From positions 1-64,000 of the forward strand of contig JBEKGS010000007.1 in assembly GCA_050012675.1 (NCBI GenBank): a stretch of DNA of 64,000 bases, in the 5' to 3' direction. Source of the stretch: Fen-455 sp050012675 (GTDB lineage: Bacteria; Actinomycetota; Acidimicrobiia; Acidimicrobiales; Bog-793). The position numbers and the translations under genes were made by a program. Position 1 is the first letter of the stretch. Every line of letters starts with the position of its first letter. Positions 26,045-34,262 of the stretch are shown one piece after another. The notes below the pieces were generated by a model, which saw only the letters and a program-made list of their open reading frames with translations, was not told the origin of the DNA and made no database searches.

Positions 26045-26467
26045 ATGCGGATCGCGCTCGTGGCTCACGACAACAAGAAGTTGGACCTGGTCGAGTGGGC
26101 GCGCGTAAACCGGAACACCCTCTCGCATCACAAGCTCCTCGCCACCAACAGCACCGGAGAGATGCTCGAGGCGGAGCTGGGCACGCCCGTGGACCGTCTG
26201 TACTCGGGCCCGCTCGGTGGTGACCTGCAGCTCGGGGCGAAAATCACCGAGGGCGGAATCGACCTGCTCTTCTTCTTCTGGGATCCGCTCGAACCACAAC
26301 CTCATGACCCCGATGTCAAGGCTCTCCTGCGCATAGCGGTGGTCTGGAACGTCCCGGTCGCCTGCAACCGTGCGACGGCGGATTTTCTCATCACATCTCC
26401 TTTGTTCGACGGCGACTACCACAGGACCGTGCCGGAGTACTCGACGAGCAAGCCGGCCGACAGCTGA
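26045..26467 (+). CDS. mgsA: Methylglyoxal synthase
   Basis: A 140-aa enzyme converting dihydroxyacetone phosphate into methylglyoxal and phosphate. It begins MRIALVAHDNKKLDLVEWA, has LLATNSTGEMLE, the phosphate loop YSGPLGGDLQLGAKI (GGD with the catalytic Asp), FFWDPLEPQPHDPDVKALLR and NVPVACNRATADFL, which are all hallmarks of MgsA. The frame opens 21 codons earlier (25982), but the family start is the ATG at 26045. The enzyme relieves sugar-phosphate stress when DHAP accumulates. DHAP is also the product of the rhamnose pathway encoded further on, but there is no physical link. Confidence 0.92.
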   Translation: MRIALVAHDNKKLDLVEWARVNRNTLSHHKLLATNSTGEMLEAELGTPVDRLYSGPLGGDLQLGAKITEGGIDLLFFFWDPLEPQPHDPDVKALLRIAVVWNVPVACNRATADFLITSPLFDGDYHRTVPEYSTSKPADS

Positions 26468-26543
26468 TCACGCCAGCGGTCAACCGCGAGGCGATCAGGC
26501 CCACATGGCGAAGAGATCGTGCCGGCGAGCCCGGGACCTGCGG

Positions 26544-27002
26544 TCACTCGGAGCAGTTCCTGCAGCGCCCGGCCATGGCGAAATGGTGAGGATCGATCGA
26601 GAACCCGTAGTGGACCTTCACAAGGCCGGCGAGAACGGCGAACAGCTCGTCGGGTGATTCGGTCACGGCGCCGCAGACCTCGCAGACGAGATGGGAGTGG
26701 GCGACCGGCGATACGTCGAAGACCGCGCGGCCGTGCCCCAGATGCGAGTGGCTGACGACGCCCATGGCTTCGAGCTCGTCGAGGAACCGGTAGATCGTCG
26801 ACATGTGGACGTCGAGCCCGTAGGCGCCGACCTGTCGGCCGAGATCCTCGGCGAGCTGCGGCGCCGTGCAGTGTCCCGTACGTTCGAAAAGTGCCCGGAG
26901 CACAAGGCGGCGTGCCGTGGTGACGCGGCCCCCCCGATGACGAAGCTCGCCAAGCACAACCTCGACAGGATCGAGCTCCTCCGCCTCCTCATCGAGCGTC
27001 AT
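26544..27002 (-). CDS. Fur family metalloregulator (Nur/Zur-like)
   Basis: A 152-aa Fur-superfamily repressor. Winged helix: GGRVTTARRLVLRALFERTG, then MSTIYRFLDELEAMGVV. Metal region: HSHLGHGRAVFDVSPVAHSH, with structural-zinc cysteine pairs CEVC and CRNC. It is divergent from a NiCoT permease gene with a perfect inverted repeat between them, so nickel (Nur) or zinc/cobalt sensing is more likely than iron. Which metal cannot be settled from the sequence. ATG start at 27002. Confidence 0.9.
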   Translation of the reverse strand: MTLDEEAEELDPVEVVLGELRHRGGRVTTARRLVLRALFERTGHCTAPQLAEDLGRQVGAYGLDVHMSTIYRFLDELEAMGVVSHSHLGHGRAVFDVSPVAHSHLVCEVCGAVTESPDELFAVLAGLVKVHYGFSIDPHHFAMAGRCRNCSE

Positions 27003-27020
27003 CCCGCGAGCATGACAGCT

Positions 27021-27043
27021 ACGGATCTCTATTGCAGATCCGT
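27021..27043. promoter_or_regulatory. Fur-family operator ACGGATCT-N7-AGATCCGT
   Basis: A perfect 8-bp inverted repeat with a 7-bp spacer, located 18 bp upstream of the fur-type gene and 99 bp upstream of the NiCoT start. Fur-family dimers bind sites of this size, and shared control of both genes is the natural reading. Confidence 0.6.
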
Positions 27044-27142
27044 CCCGTTTCAGTCCAGCTCGCTATTGCGTTCAGCTCGCAGTTAGGCCAGACTCGAACA
27101 CGAGGCCACGGGCTGACTGACAAACCTGTCGGGGAGGGGCGC

Positions 27143-28342
27143 ATGGCAACTACGGTCACCGGCGGACACGGTGGACGCCTGAGAACCATCCGGGACGCAC
27201 TGACCCCTCAGGAGTGGGGCAGGGTCGGTGCGATGACAGGCATCGTGATCTTCCTCAATGTGCTCGGCTGGGCGATGTTGGCGACCGCCACAGGTCACCA
27301 TTACCACCTGAGCAAGACGGATGTCTTCGGGCTCGGGACTGGAGTCCTCGCCTACACGCTCGGGATGCGTCACGCCTTCGACGCCGACCACATCTCTGCG
27401 ATCGACAACACCACCCGCAAGCTCATGGCTGACGGGAAGCGCCCGCTCAGCGTCGGGTTCTTCTTCTCACTCGGCCATTCGACGATCGTGTTCCTCCTGG
27501 CGGTGCTGCTCAACTTCGGGATCCGTGCTCTCGACCGCCAGGTCAAGGTGGGCTCCTCGGGGCTGCACCAGTGGACAGGCATTGTCGGGACGTCGGTGTC
27601 CGGGTTCTTCCTCTATCTCATCGCCGGCCTCAACGTCGTGATCCTCGTGTCGATCCTGAGGGTCTTCCGCGATCTGCGCCGGGGTGAATTCGACGACGAG
27701 GAACTGGATGAGCAGCTGAACAAGCGCGGCCTCATGAACAGACTTCTCGGTGGCTTTGCTCGCAGGATCGACACGCCGTGGAAGATGTACCCGGTCGGAG
27801 TCCTGTTCGGGCTCGGCTTCGACACAGCCACCGAGGTGGCACTACTCGTCCTGTCGGGAACCGCCGTCGCGAGCGGCTTGCCCTTCTACGCGATCTTGTC
27901 CTTGCCGATCCTGTTCGCCGCAGGCATGTGCCTGTTCGACACCCTGGACGGATGCTTCATGAACTTCGCCTACGGGTGGGCGTTCTCCCGGCCCATCCGG
28001 AAGGTGTACTACAACATCATCATCACCGGGCTCTCGGTCGCCGTGGCCTTCGTCATCGGGACGATCGAGCTTGTCGGGCTCCTCTCCAGCGAGCTCAACC
28101 TCCACGGCAGTTTCTGGGACACGATGGCGAACTTCAACATCAACCGCGCCGGCTTCATCATCGTGGGGATGTTCGTGGTCACCTGGGCGGTGGCCCTCGC
28201 GGTCTGGCGTTTCGGCCACATCGAGACGCGCTGGGACCGGTCTCCGGCTCTCACAAAGGCGGAGGCTCCGGCAATGGCGCGATTGGAACGCGGCATCGAA
28301 GGTGTCGATCCTTATGAGGCGGCCTGGGCGGACGCCGAATAG
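27143..28342 (+). CDS. NiCoT family nickel/cobalt permease
   Basis: A 399-aa high-affinity nickel/cobalt transporter of the HoxN/NixA/NhlF family. The diagnostic HX4DH motif is seen as RHAFDADHISAIDNTTRKL in the second span, together with FFFSLGHSTIVFLLAV and GFDTATEVALLVLS and an FDTLDGCFMNFAYGWAF signature. Eight spans are expected. The frame is open to 27032, but GGGGAGGGGC just before the ATG at 27143 fixes the start. It supplies Ni for urease/hydrogenase-type enzymes or Co for cobalamin. Neither user is in the window. Confidence 0.93.
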   Translation: MATTVTGGHGGRLRTIRDALTPQEWGRVGAMTGIVIFLNVLGWAMLATATGHHYHLSKTDVFGLGTGVLAYTLGMRHAFDADHISAIDNTTRKLMADGKRPLSVGFFFSLGHSTIVFLLAVLLNFGIRALDRQVKVGSSGLHQWTGIVGTSVSGFFLYLIAGLNVVILVSILRVFRDLRRGEFDDEELDEQLNKRGLMNRLLGGFARRIDTPWKMYPVGVLFGLGFDTATEVALLVLSGTAVASGLPFYAILSLPILFAAGMCLFDTLDGCFMNFAYGWAFSRPIRKVYYNIIITGLSVAVAFVIGTIELVGLLSSELNLHGSFWDTMANFNINRAGFIIVGMFVVTWAVALAVWRFGHIETRWDRSPALTKAEAPAMARLERGIEGVDPYEAAWADAE

Positions 28343-28415
28343 GCATCGGCCAAGAGCCGCGGCCTGGTTACGCGAGGCGGCGCATCGCGGAGCTGTCGAC
28401 CTGCCTGAAGCTCCT

Positions 28416-31022
28416 CTAGAGCACGTCGACGGCGTCAACGCCGAGCGGCGGCGTCTTCGGGACGTCGTAGAACTGGATGCGGACGTCGGAGTGGGGCCGG
28501 TTCGCCGTAACGCATGCCGAGACATGGCTCCACCGGCCACTGCCCGGGAGCGGCCCGAAGCTCACCGATGAGGATTGGCCCGGAGACTCGCCGTACAACC
28601 AGATAGTCATCCGGCCACGTGCTCCCGAACCGACGGCCGCCGTGACAACATCGGCATCGGCGCAAAAGCTCTCACCTGCGCTCGTCGGCAGGGAGACGTC
28701 CTGGTAGATGCCACCACCGGCGGTTGAGGTGGTGATCGCGCCAAAGCCGTTGCCCTCATACGAGCTCGTAACCGGCTCGGCGGCGGCCTCGATCCGAAAG
28801 CGCGTGTCACCAGTAGCCCGCCAGGCGTCGCCCTCGTGGTTGTTGAAACCTCCGTTTGCGACAAAGGACTGATGGACGTCGACCGCGTCGACTCCCAGTC
28901 GTGGCTTGTTCGCGAAGTCGAAGAACTGGACCCTCACCACCGAATGTGACCGTGTCGCTGTCACACAGGTCGAAACATGGGTCCACTGGCTCGCGTTCGG
29001 CAACGGCCCGAAACTCACCGACGAGGACTCCCGCGGGGACTCACCCAGCAGCCATAGGGTCATTCGTCCGCGTGCGCCGGGGTGAGCCGCCGCAGTAACG
29101 ACCTCCGCGTCGGCGCAAAGGCTGTCGTCAGCCACGATCGGGGCCGCGATGTCCTGGTAGAAACCCCCACCACGGCCCGAAGTGCTGGTGTAGCCGAAGC
29201 CACTGCCCTCGTACGGCCTGGTGCCGGCCAGCTTGCCCGACGTCTCGATGCCAAGCTGCGAGCTGCCGGCCGTCTTCCAGCCGCCCGCATGCTCGAAGCC
29301 ACCGTTTGAGACGAGCGACTCGTGGACGTCGACGTCCTCGACGACGAGTCGCGGGCTTGTGCCGGAGAACTGGATGCGAAGGTCTGAATGGGCTCGGGAC
29401 GCCGTCACACAAGCCGACACGTCGCTCCACCTGTTCTTGCCGGGGAGCAGCCCGAAAGCCACGGAGGACTCCTCGCCTTGCGATCCGCCGAGGAGCCTCA
29501 GTGCCATCGTGCCCCGTGACCGTGAGCGGGCCTCGGTACTGAGGACCTCAGCGTCGGCACAGAAGCTTTCTCCCTCCTTTACCGGCACCGAGATGTCCTG
29601 GTAGACGCCCTGACGGGAGACCGAGGTGTCGGCGAGGGCGAAACCGTCGCCCCCTTCTGCCCTGACTCCGGGTTTGCCGACCGTTCCGGTCCCACGCCTC
29701 GAGTGGCTCGTCTGCCAACCATGGCCGCCATCGTGACCGAAACCAGCGTCGTCCACGAGATCGCCGAGAGGCGATTCGGCGGACACGACCGAAGGCGGCG
29801 CTTGGAGCCATCCCGTCACCGGCATGCCGTAGTCCGGCTGGACGACGTTGTCGACCACGTTGAGGGTGTTGGTGCCGTTGCCACCGTTCATGTTCTGTTC
29901 GATAATCCCTATCGTCCCGCTCCCGTTGGTCACGTTCGTCGAGGTGACGACCGCCGTGTGACCCTCGGCCCACGTCGGTTCCATGCTGAGCACGTCGCCC
30001 GGTACCGGTACGGTCGCACCGTCGTTGGCGACCCTTTCCAGGTTGCCGCCGTCTCGGGGTGAATAGTTCCAAACCACGTCCGAGCCGTTGGCCGGGTAGG
30101 GACGCACCCCGTACTCGAGGTACAGCCACCGCATGGACAGTTCGACGCATTCCCACTCGTACTCTCCCCATGCGTGAGGGAAGAAAGCGACGGTCCTGTC
30201 CCAGCCGCCCCGGTTCGCGCCCGGTCCGCAGGCCGTGAGCCCGTCCCAGCTCGAGAGCGGGAACGACCCGGGATTGTTGTCCTCATCGCAGTTCCCGCTC
30301 CACCAAGGCGGGAACCGAACCGCTGGCGGGTCAGTCGTGCTGTCAGAAGCCAGGATCACGTGCGGGGTCATGGGGGCCTCAGGTGCTGGTGCGATCAGCT
30401 CACTGCTCGGCACCGTTGTAGGCGTCGAGATGTTGCCCGCTACGACCGATGTGCCGGCGCCGAAGGCCGCTTGGGCGCGGTGGCCCGACCTGAGCGGCCC
30501 TGCCGCCTGGACGACCCAGAGCCGGTTGCCCGCGTTGGTCAGCCACGACACGACCTCGGTCGCCTGACGGCGCGGGCCGAGTGCGACTTCGACCACCCGA
30601 GCCGAGCCTTTGACGAGGCGGCCGAATATCATCGCCGAAGGGTGCACCGAGCGGATCAACGCCCCGGTGCCGGTCGCTCGGTATTCGCGCAGGTGCTGAC
30701 GCTCGACTATCCCGGTGTCCGGGGCCGGGGCGGCCGACCCGAACGGGTACGCGTAGATCGTGAAGCCCCTGTACGTGTGGGGTGCCTGAGTCACCGCTGC
30801 GGCAGCCTGGAAGGCATCGCCTGGCTTGGAGGCGACGAAGTCCGTCGGGGGAAGCGCTGGGGACCGGACGACCAGGTTCACACCGTCGACAACCGTCCGG
30901 GCCGAGTACAGGTTGCTGGCGGCACGGATCGAGCCCACCCCGAACGGTGTCGCGAGCGCGCTCACTAGGACCATCCCGGTGGCGAGCGACTCCATTTTCC
31001 AGGTTCTTCTCTCGTAGCGCAC
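28416..31022 (-). CDS. Secreted CHAP-domain protein with three C-terminal repeats
   Basis: An 868-aa exported protein. Residues 1-35 form a signal peptide. A CHAP (NlpC/P60-like amidase) domain spans about 255-405, with the catalytic Cys in YEWECVELSMRWLY (Cys292), the His in EGHTAVVTS (His355) and an acidic partner in IGIIEQN. Residues about 420-868 are three tandem units of about 145 aa, each with SNGGF-like start, a YQDISVP strand, ESFCADAEV, RGRMTLWLLGES, SSVSFGPLP and a VSACVTA...HSDVRIQF block with paired cysteines. They look like carbohydrate- or wall-binding beta-sandwich modules. It is probably a peptidoglycan hydrolase or surface-binding amidase. GTG start with GGGAG 7 nt upstream. 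Confidence 0.85.
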   Translation of the reverse strand: MRYERRTWKMESLATGMVLVSALATPFGVGSIRAASNLYSARTVVDGVNLVVRSPALPPTDFVASKPGDAFQAAAAVTQAPHTYRGFTIYAYPFGSAAPAPDTGIVERQHLREYRATGTGALIRSVHPSAMIFGRLVKGSARVVEVALGPRRQATEVVSWLTNAGNRLWVVQAAGPLRSGHRAQAAFGAGTSVVAGNISTPTTVPSSELIAPAPEAPMTPHVILASDSTTDPPAVRFPPWWSGNCDEDNNPGSFPLSSWDGLTACGPGANRGGWDRTVAFFPHAWGEYEWECVELSMRWLYLEYGVRPYPANGSDVVWNYSPRDGGNLERVANDGATVPVPGDVLSMEPTWAEGHTAVVTSTNVTNGSGTIGIIEQNMNGGNGTNTLNVVDNVVQPDYGMPVTGWLQAPPSVVSAESPLGDLVDDAGFGHDGGHGWQTSHSRRGTGTVGKPGVRAEGGDGFALADTSVSRQGVYQDISVPVKEGESFCADAEVLSTEARSRSRGTMALRLLGGSQGEESSVAFGLLPGKNRWSDVSACVTASRAHSDLRIQFSGTSPRLVVEDVDVHESLVSNGGFEHAGGWKTAGSSQLGIETSGKLAGTRPYEGSGFGYTSTSGRGGGFYQDIAAPIVADDSLCADAEVVTAAAHPGARGRMTLWLLGESPRESSSVSFGPLPNASQWTHVSTCVTATRSHSVVRVQFFDFANKPRLGVDAVDVHQSFVANGGFNNHEGDAWRATGDTRFRIEAAAEPVTSSYEGNGFGAITTSTAGGGIYQDVSLPTSAGESFCADADVVTAAVGSGARGRMTIWLYGESPGQSSSVSFGPLPGSGRWSHVSACVTANRPHSDVRIQFYDVPKTPPLGVDAVDVL
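28420..29760 (-). repeat. Three tandem coding repeats of about 430-440 bp
   Basis: The 3' part of the CHAP gene is an internal triplication. Recurring blocks encoding ESFCADAEV/DSLCADAEV, GRMTLWLLGES and VRIQF occur three times at about 435-bp intervals. The units have diverged at the DNA level, so the duplication is old, but the central and last copies are the most alike. Confidence 0.65.
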
Positions 31023-31211
31023 GGAAGTCTCCCGATTTTGTCGGCCCGACCCCGGGTTGGCTTCCGGACAGTATTGCGCGTGAGCTGCTCAGCTCGCCAG
31101 GCGAAACATGTCCACAGGACCCTGGCGCTCGCCAGAGCCGATCTGTTGTCGTTCGCGACGTCACTTGGAAGTGACATCGACGCCGGCTCTTGCTTGCAAA
31201 GCTGTTGCTCG

Positions 31212-31217
31212 TAGGCT
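31212..31217 (+). promoter_or_regulatory. -10 box TAGGCT, leaderless promoter
   Basis: TAGGCT is a common actinobacterial -10 sequence. It is followed by exactly 6 nt and the ATG at 31224. A TTGCTT at 31191-31196 may be the -35, with a short 15-bp spacer. Confidence 0.5.
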
Positions 31218-31223
31218 TGCGGT

Positions 31224-31961
31224 ATGGCGACCGGACGGGACGTCTCAAGCGAGGCGGCAAGAGGGACGGCACCCGCAACAAGGCTCTATCGTCAAGTGCG
31301 CTTCGAGCCGCCGGCGGGGGCGACCGAGCTCCTGCTCGTGCGCCACGGGGAGTCGGAGGCTGCCGATCCCGATCGCCCGTTCCCAGTTGTCGACGGTCGG
31401 GGGGATCCGGAGCTCTCACAGCTCGGCCGGGAACAGGCCGGGCTCATTGCCGACCGGCTGGCGTCGACTCGAGTCGAGGCCATCTATGTGACGAACCTGC
31501 GTCGGACAGCCGAGACAGCGGCGCCCCTAGCAGCACGACTCGGTCTCGTGCCTGCAGTCGAGGCGGACCTCGCCGAGGTGCGCCTCGGCGAGTGGGAGAG
31601 CGGCCTGTACCGCCAGCGCGTCGCCGAAGGCGATCCCCTCGCCCTTCGCATGGTCGAAGAGGAGCGTTGGGACGTGATCCCCGGCGCGGAGTCCAATGCG
31701 GCCATAGCGGCACGCGTCCGTCCTGCGATCGGGCGCATCGCAGAACGCCACGCCGGTAGCCGAGTCGTGTGCTTTGCCCACGGCGGGACGATCGGGACCG
31801 TCCTGGCGCTCGCGACCGGCTCCCGGCCGTTCGCCTTCATCGGCTCCGACAACGGGGCAATCTCCAGCATCGTCGTAGCCGGCCCCCGATGGTGGCTGCG
31901 TGGTTTCAACGATCGATCACATCTGGAACGACACAACCTTCACGTACGCTCCGCTACATGA
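31224..31961 (+). CDS. Histidine phosphatase (phosphoglycerate mutase-like)
   Basis: A 245-aa branch-1 histidine phosphatase. The catalytic RHG motif is in LLLVRHGESEA (about residue 40), the second histidine in VVCFAHGGTIGTVLAL (about 190), and the conserved acidic site in LAEVRLGEWESGLY. Relatives include cobalamin ribazole phosphatases, broad phosphatases and mutases, so the substrate is not clear. Its stop overlaps the start of the exonuclease gene by 4 bp (ATGA), giving a two-gene operon. Confidence 0.88.
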   Translation: MATGRDVSSEAARGTAPATRLYRQVRFEPPAGATELLLVRHGESEAADPDRPFPVVDGRGDPELSQLGREQAGLIADRLASTRVEAIYVTNLRRTAETAAPLAARLGLVPAVEADLAEVRLGEWESGLYRQRVAEGDPLALRMVEEERWDVIPGAESNAAIAARVRPAIGRIAERHAGSRVVCFAHGGTIGTVLALATGSRPFAFIGSDNGAISSIVVAGPRWWLRGFNDRSHLERHNLHVRSAT

Positions 31962-32677
31962 CCTGGGACAAGGGTCCGTTGCTCGGGTTCGACCTGGAAA
32001 CGACCGGCGTCAATCCCTGTTCGGACTTACCGGTCCAAGTCGCGTTGATCCGTTGGGAGCCGTGCGGATGTGGCTACCGCAACGTTTTCCTCGTCGACCC
32101 TGGACGCGAGATCCCTCCAAGTGCGGAGGCTGTCCACGGGATCTCGACGGAGAAGGCACGCCACGAAGGCTGCCCACTCGGCGAGGCCGCCGCGACCGTG
32201 CATGCTGCTCTCCGCAAGGCCCAAGAGGATCTGGTGCCGGTGGTGGCCATGAACGCCAGCTTCGACATCACGATCGCGGAGATGCTGTTCAGGAAGTTCG
32301 GGCTGGCACCTATCCATTGGCGGGCGCTGGTCGACCCTCTCGTAATCGACCGCAAGGTCGACTGTTTCCGAGCCGGAAAACGCCGTTTGGACGCCCTGTG
32401 CGCAACTTACGGTGTCGCACTTGGCAGTCCGCACGACGCGGGCAGCGATGCCACTGCGACACTCGCGCTCGCCTGCAAGATCGCGCACCTGTATCCGGAG
32501 ATCGCCAGATACGAGATCGGCCGGCTCACCCAGGTCCAAGCTGACTGGCACCGTAGCTGGGCCCTCGAGCACGACATGTGGCGAAGGCACAACGGTGAGC
32601 CCGGCCTTGCGCCAGGGGACTTCTGTTGGCCTCTGCGTGAAACCCCTCGACCTTCGCGGTACGCCTCTAGCCGGTGA
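31958..32677 (+). CDS. DnaQ-like DEDDh 3'-5' exonuclease
   Basis: A 239-aa exonuclease of the DNA polymerase III epsilon superfamily. Exo I is LLGFDLETTGVNP (D, E), Exo II is VVAMNASFDITIAEML (D), and Exo III is SPHDAGSDATATLAL (H...D). An EVHGIS-like segment, AVHGISTEKARHEG, is also typical. It stands alone without a polymerase domain, as in actinobacterial exonuclease genes of unclear task (repair or oligonucleotide turnover). The frame extends upstream, but the ATG at 31958, coupled to the phosphatase stop, is preferred. Confidence 0.88.
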   Translation: MTWDKGPLLGFDLETTGVNPCSDLPVQVALIRWEPCGCGYRNVFLVDPGREIPPSAEAVHGISTEKARHEGCPLGEAAATVHAALRKAQEDLVPVVAMNASFDITIAEMLFRKFGLAPIHWRALVDPLVIDRKVDCFRAGKRRLDALCATYGVALGSPHDAGSDATATLALACKIAHLYPEIARYEIGRLTQVQADWHRSWALEHDMWRRHNGEPGLAPGDFCWPLRETPRPSRYASSR

Positions 32678-32731
32678 CCACTAGCGACAAGCTTGCCGGG
32701 TCGGTCGCCGGCAATACCGACGACAGGGATA

Positions 32732-34234
32732 TCAGCAGGGTGTGGGGTCCCAGGGCTCCGGCGAGTTGTTGTAGATAGGCGTCTCTCCCGCCGGGGTCGG
32801 GGCGACCGTGGTGACTGTCGTCTGGTTGGATGCCGTGCTGGCGGTCGTGGTCGTCGTCACGGTCGCGCTCGCGAGGATCGCAGTCCAGATCAGGCTCGCC
32901 GTGTTCGCCGCCGAAGTCGCGCTCGCCGTGGTCGAGGTGCTGGAGGTCGTCGGGGGGGTCTTCGCGGTCGAGCCGAACGCGAGGAAGTTCCTGATCACGA
33001 CGTCGTCAGCGGCGGCACTCGGCAACAGCACGTCGGCTCCGCCGGACGTGATGTACGGGCCGACGGTCGGGAGGGTAACCGCCTTCAAGGACCCGGGTGG
33101 GAAGCCGTGGAACTCCCTGGCCAGGTTGAACATTGTGCCTTCCGACAGGGTCTGGTCGATCGTGAGGTTGTGAACCGCGGCGTTGATGAAACCGGTCACC
33201 GCGATGGGGTTGGTGATCTCGGCGTTCAGCTGGTGGATCACCGCCCGGAAGAAGGCCTGCTGGTTCCGGATCCGGGTGAAGTCGCTGCCGTAGTCGTTGT
33301 ACCAGACTCCCTTGATCTCGTACTGGAGGTTTCGGCTGCGCACGAGCGCCAGGGCCTGATTGCCGTTGACGACCTGACAGCCGGTCTTCAAGATGCGCAG
33401 ACCGGTCGGGTTCGTGGCCACGCCGTTCACGTACTCGCGGTCCCTCAAGGGATCGGTGAAGCGCAGGTGTATGCCACCGATCGCATTCACCATGTTCTGC
33501 AGGCCGGGGAAGTTGACCTCCACGAAGTAGTTGATCGGTATGTGGAAGTCCTGCAGGATCGTCTGCACCAAAAGCGCCGGCCCGCTGTTGAAGGCGGCGT
33601 TGATCCGGTTCTGGCCCGATATGTACTCGACGTTGCCCGGAATCGTGACCCAGGTGTCGCGAGGTATCGACAGCATCTCGATCCTGCGCTCGGCCGGCAC
33701 GACGCGCACGAGGATGATGACGTCGCTGCGCTGGCCTCCGGTGTCCGCCCCGCATCCGAAGGACTTGCACTGACTGGCATTGCTCACAAAGGCGCGCGAG
33801 TCGGAACCCGCCACGAGGACCGTGAAGGGCGCCCCGGGCTTGGAAACGTGCGCGAGATTGGGTACGTCGACCTTCTTTATGTGGTGGAACTCGAAGTCGA
33901 GGTACAAAAAGCCACCGAGGCCGACCACGACGATGAGCAACACGACCAATCCGGTCGCGACCAAGGCGCGCTTGGTCCAGCGCCTGCGTTTGGAGGGGCG
34001 GGCCCTGTGACCACGGCCGTTGCGCGAGGGGGCTCGCCTGACGGCGTTCTGCCCTCCGCGGGCGCCCCCGGCGCCAACGCCGCCGCCGCCCGGCGTCGTT
34101 TCACCCACAGAAGCTGTGGGTCCGGGCTTGTCGCCCCCCGACAGCAACGGATCGGAATCGGGCAATTCGCCGTCGAAGGGGGCGTCAGGCACGGCACTGG
34201 AGGTTACTGCCTCTTCGGACGGACCTTCAGTCAC
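32732..34234 (-). CDS. LytR-CpsA-Psr (LCP) family glycopolymer ligase
   Basis: A 500-aa LCP enzyme that attaches lipid-linked glycans to peptidoglycan or other cell-wall acceptors. A polar, glycine- and arginine-rich cytoplasmic part is followed by a membrane span (VATGLVVLLIVVVGLGGFLY) and the LCP domain: VLVAGSDSR, RSDVIILVRV, MLSIPRDTWVTIP, NRINAAFNSGPALLVQTI, and NQALALVRSRN with the family's conserved arginines. The C-terminus is a Thr/Ser-rich linker (about 50 residues). The frame reaches 34336, but this would overlap dnaB by 74 bp. GTG at 34234, just after the dnaB stop, fits better. Confidence 0.88.
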   Translation of the reverse strand: MTEGPSEEAVTSSAVPDAPFDGELPDSDPLLSGGDKPGPTASVGETTPGGGGVGAGGARGGQNAVRRAPSRNGRGHRARPSKRRRWTKRALVATGLVVLLIVVVGLGGFLYLDFEFHHIKKVDVPNLAHVSKPGAPFTVLVAGSDSRAFVSNASQCKSFGCGADTGGQRSDVIILVRVVPAERRIEMLSIPRDTWVTIPGNVEYISGQNRINAAFNSGPALLVQTILQDFHIPINYFVEVNFPGLQNMVNAIGGIHLRFTDPLRDREYVNGVATNPTGLRILKTGCQVVNGNQALALVRSRNLQYEIKGVWYNDYGSDFTRIRNQQAFFRAVIHQLNAEITNPIAVTGFINAAVHNLTIDQTLSEGTMFNLAREFHGFPPGSLKAVTLPTVGPYITSGGADVLLPSAAADDVVIRNFLAFGSTAKTPPTTSSTSTTASATSAANTASLIWTAILASATVTTTTTASTASNQTTVTTVAPTPAGETPIYNNSPEPWDPTPC

Positions 34235-34262
34235 CCGGTAGCGGCCGACGAGTCGAGCCCGC

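Noticed and set aside
30400..31419. 339-codon minus-strand ORF over the CHAP gene start
   Set aside because: Shadow frame of the CHAP gene and of the histidine phosphatase region, without signal peptide or domain.
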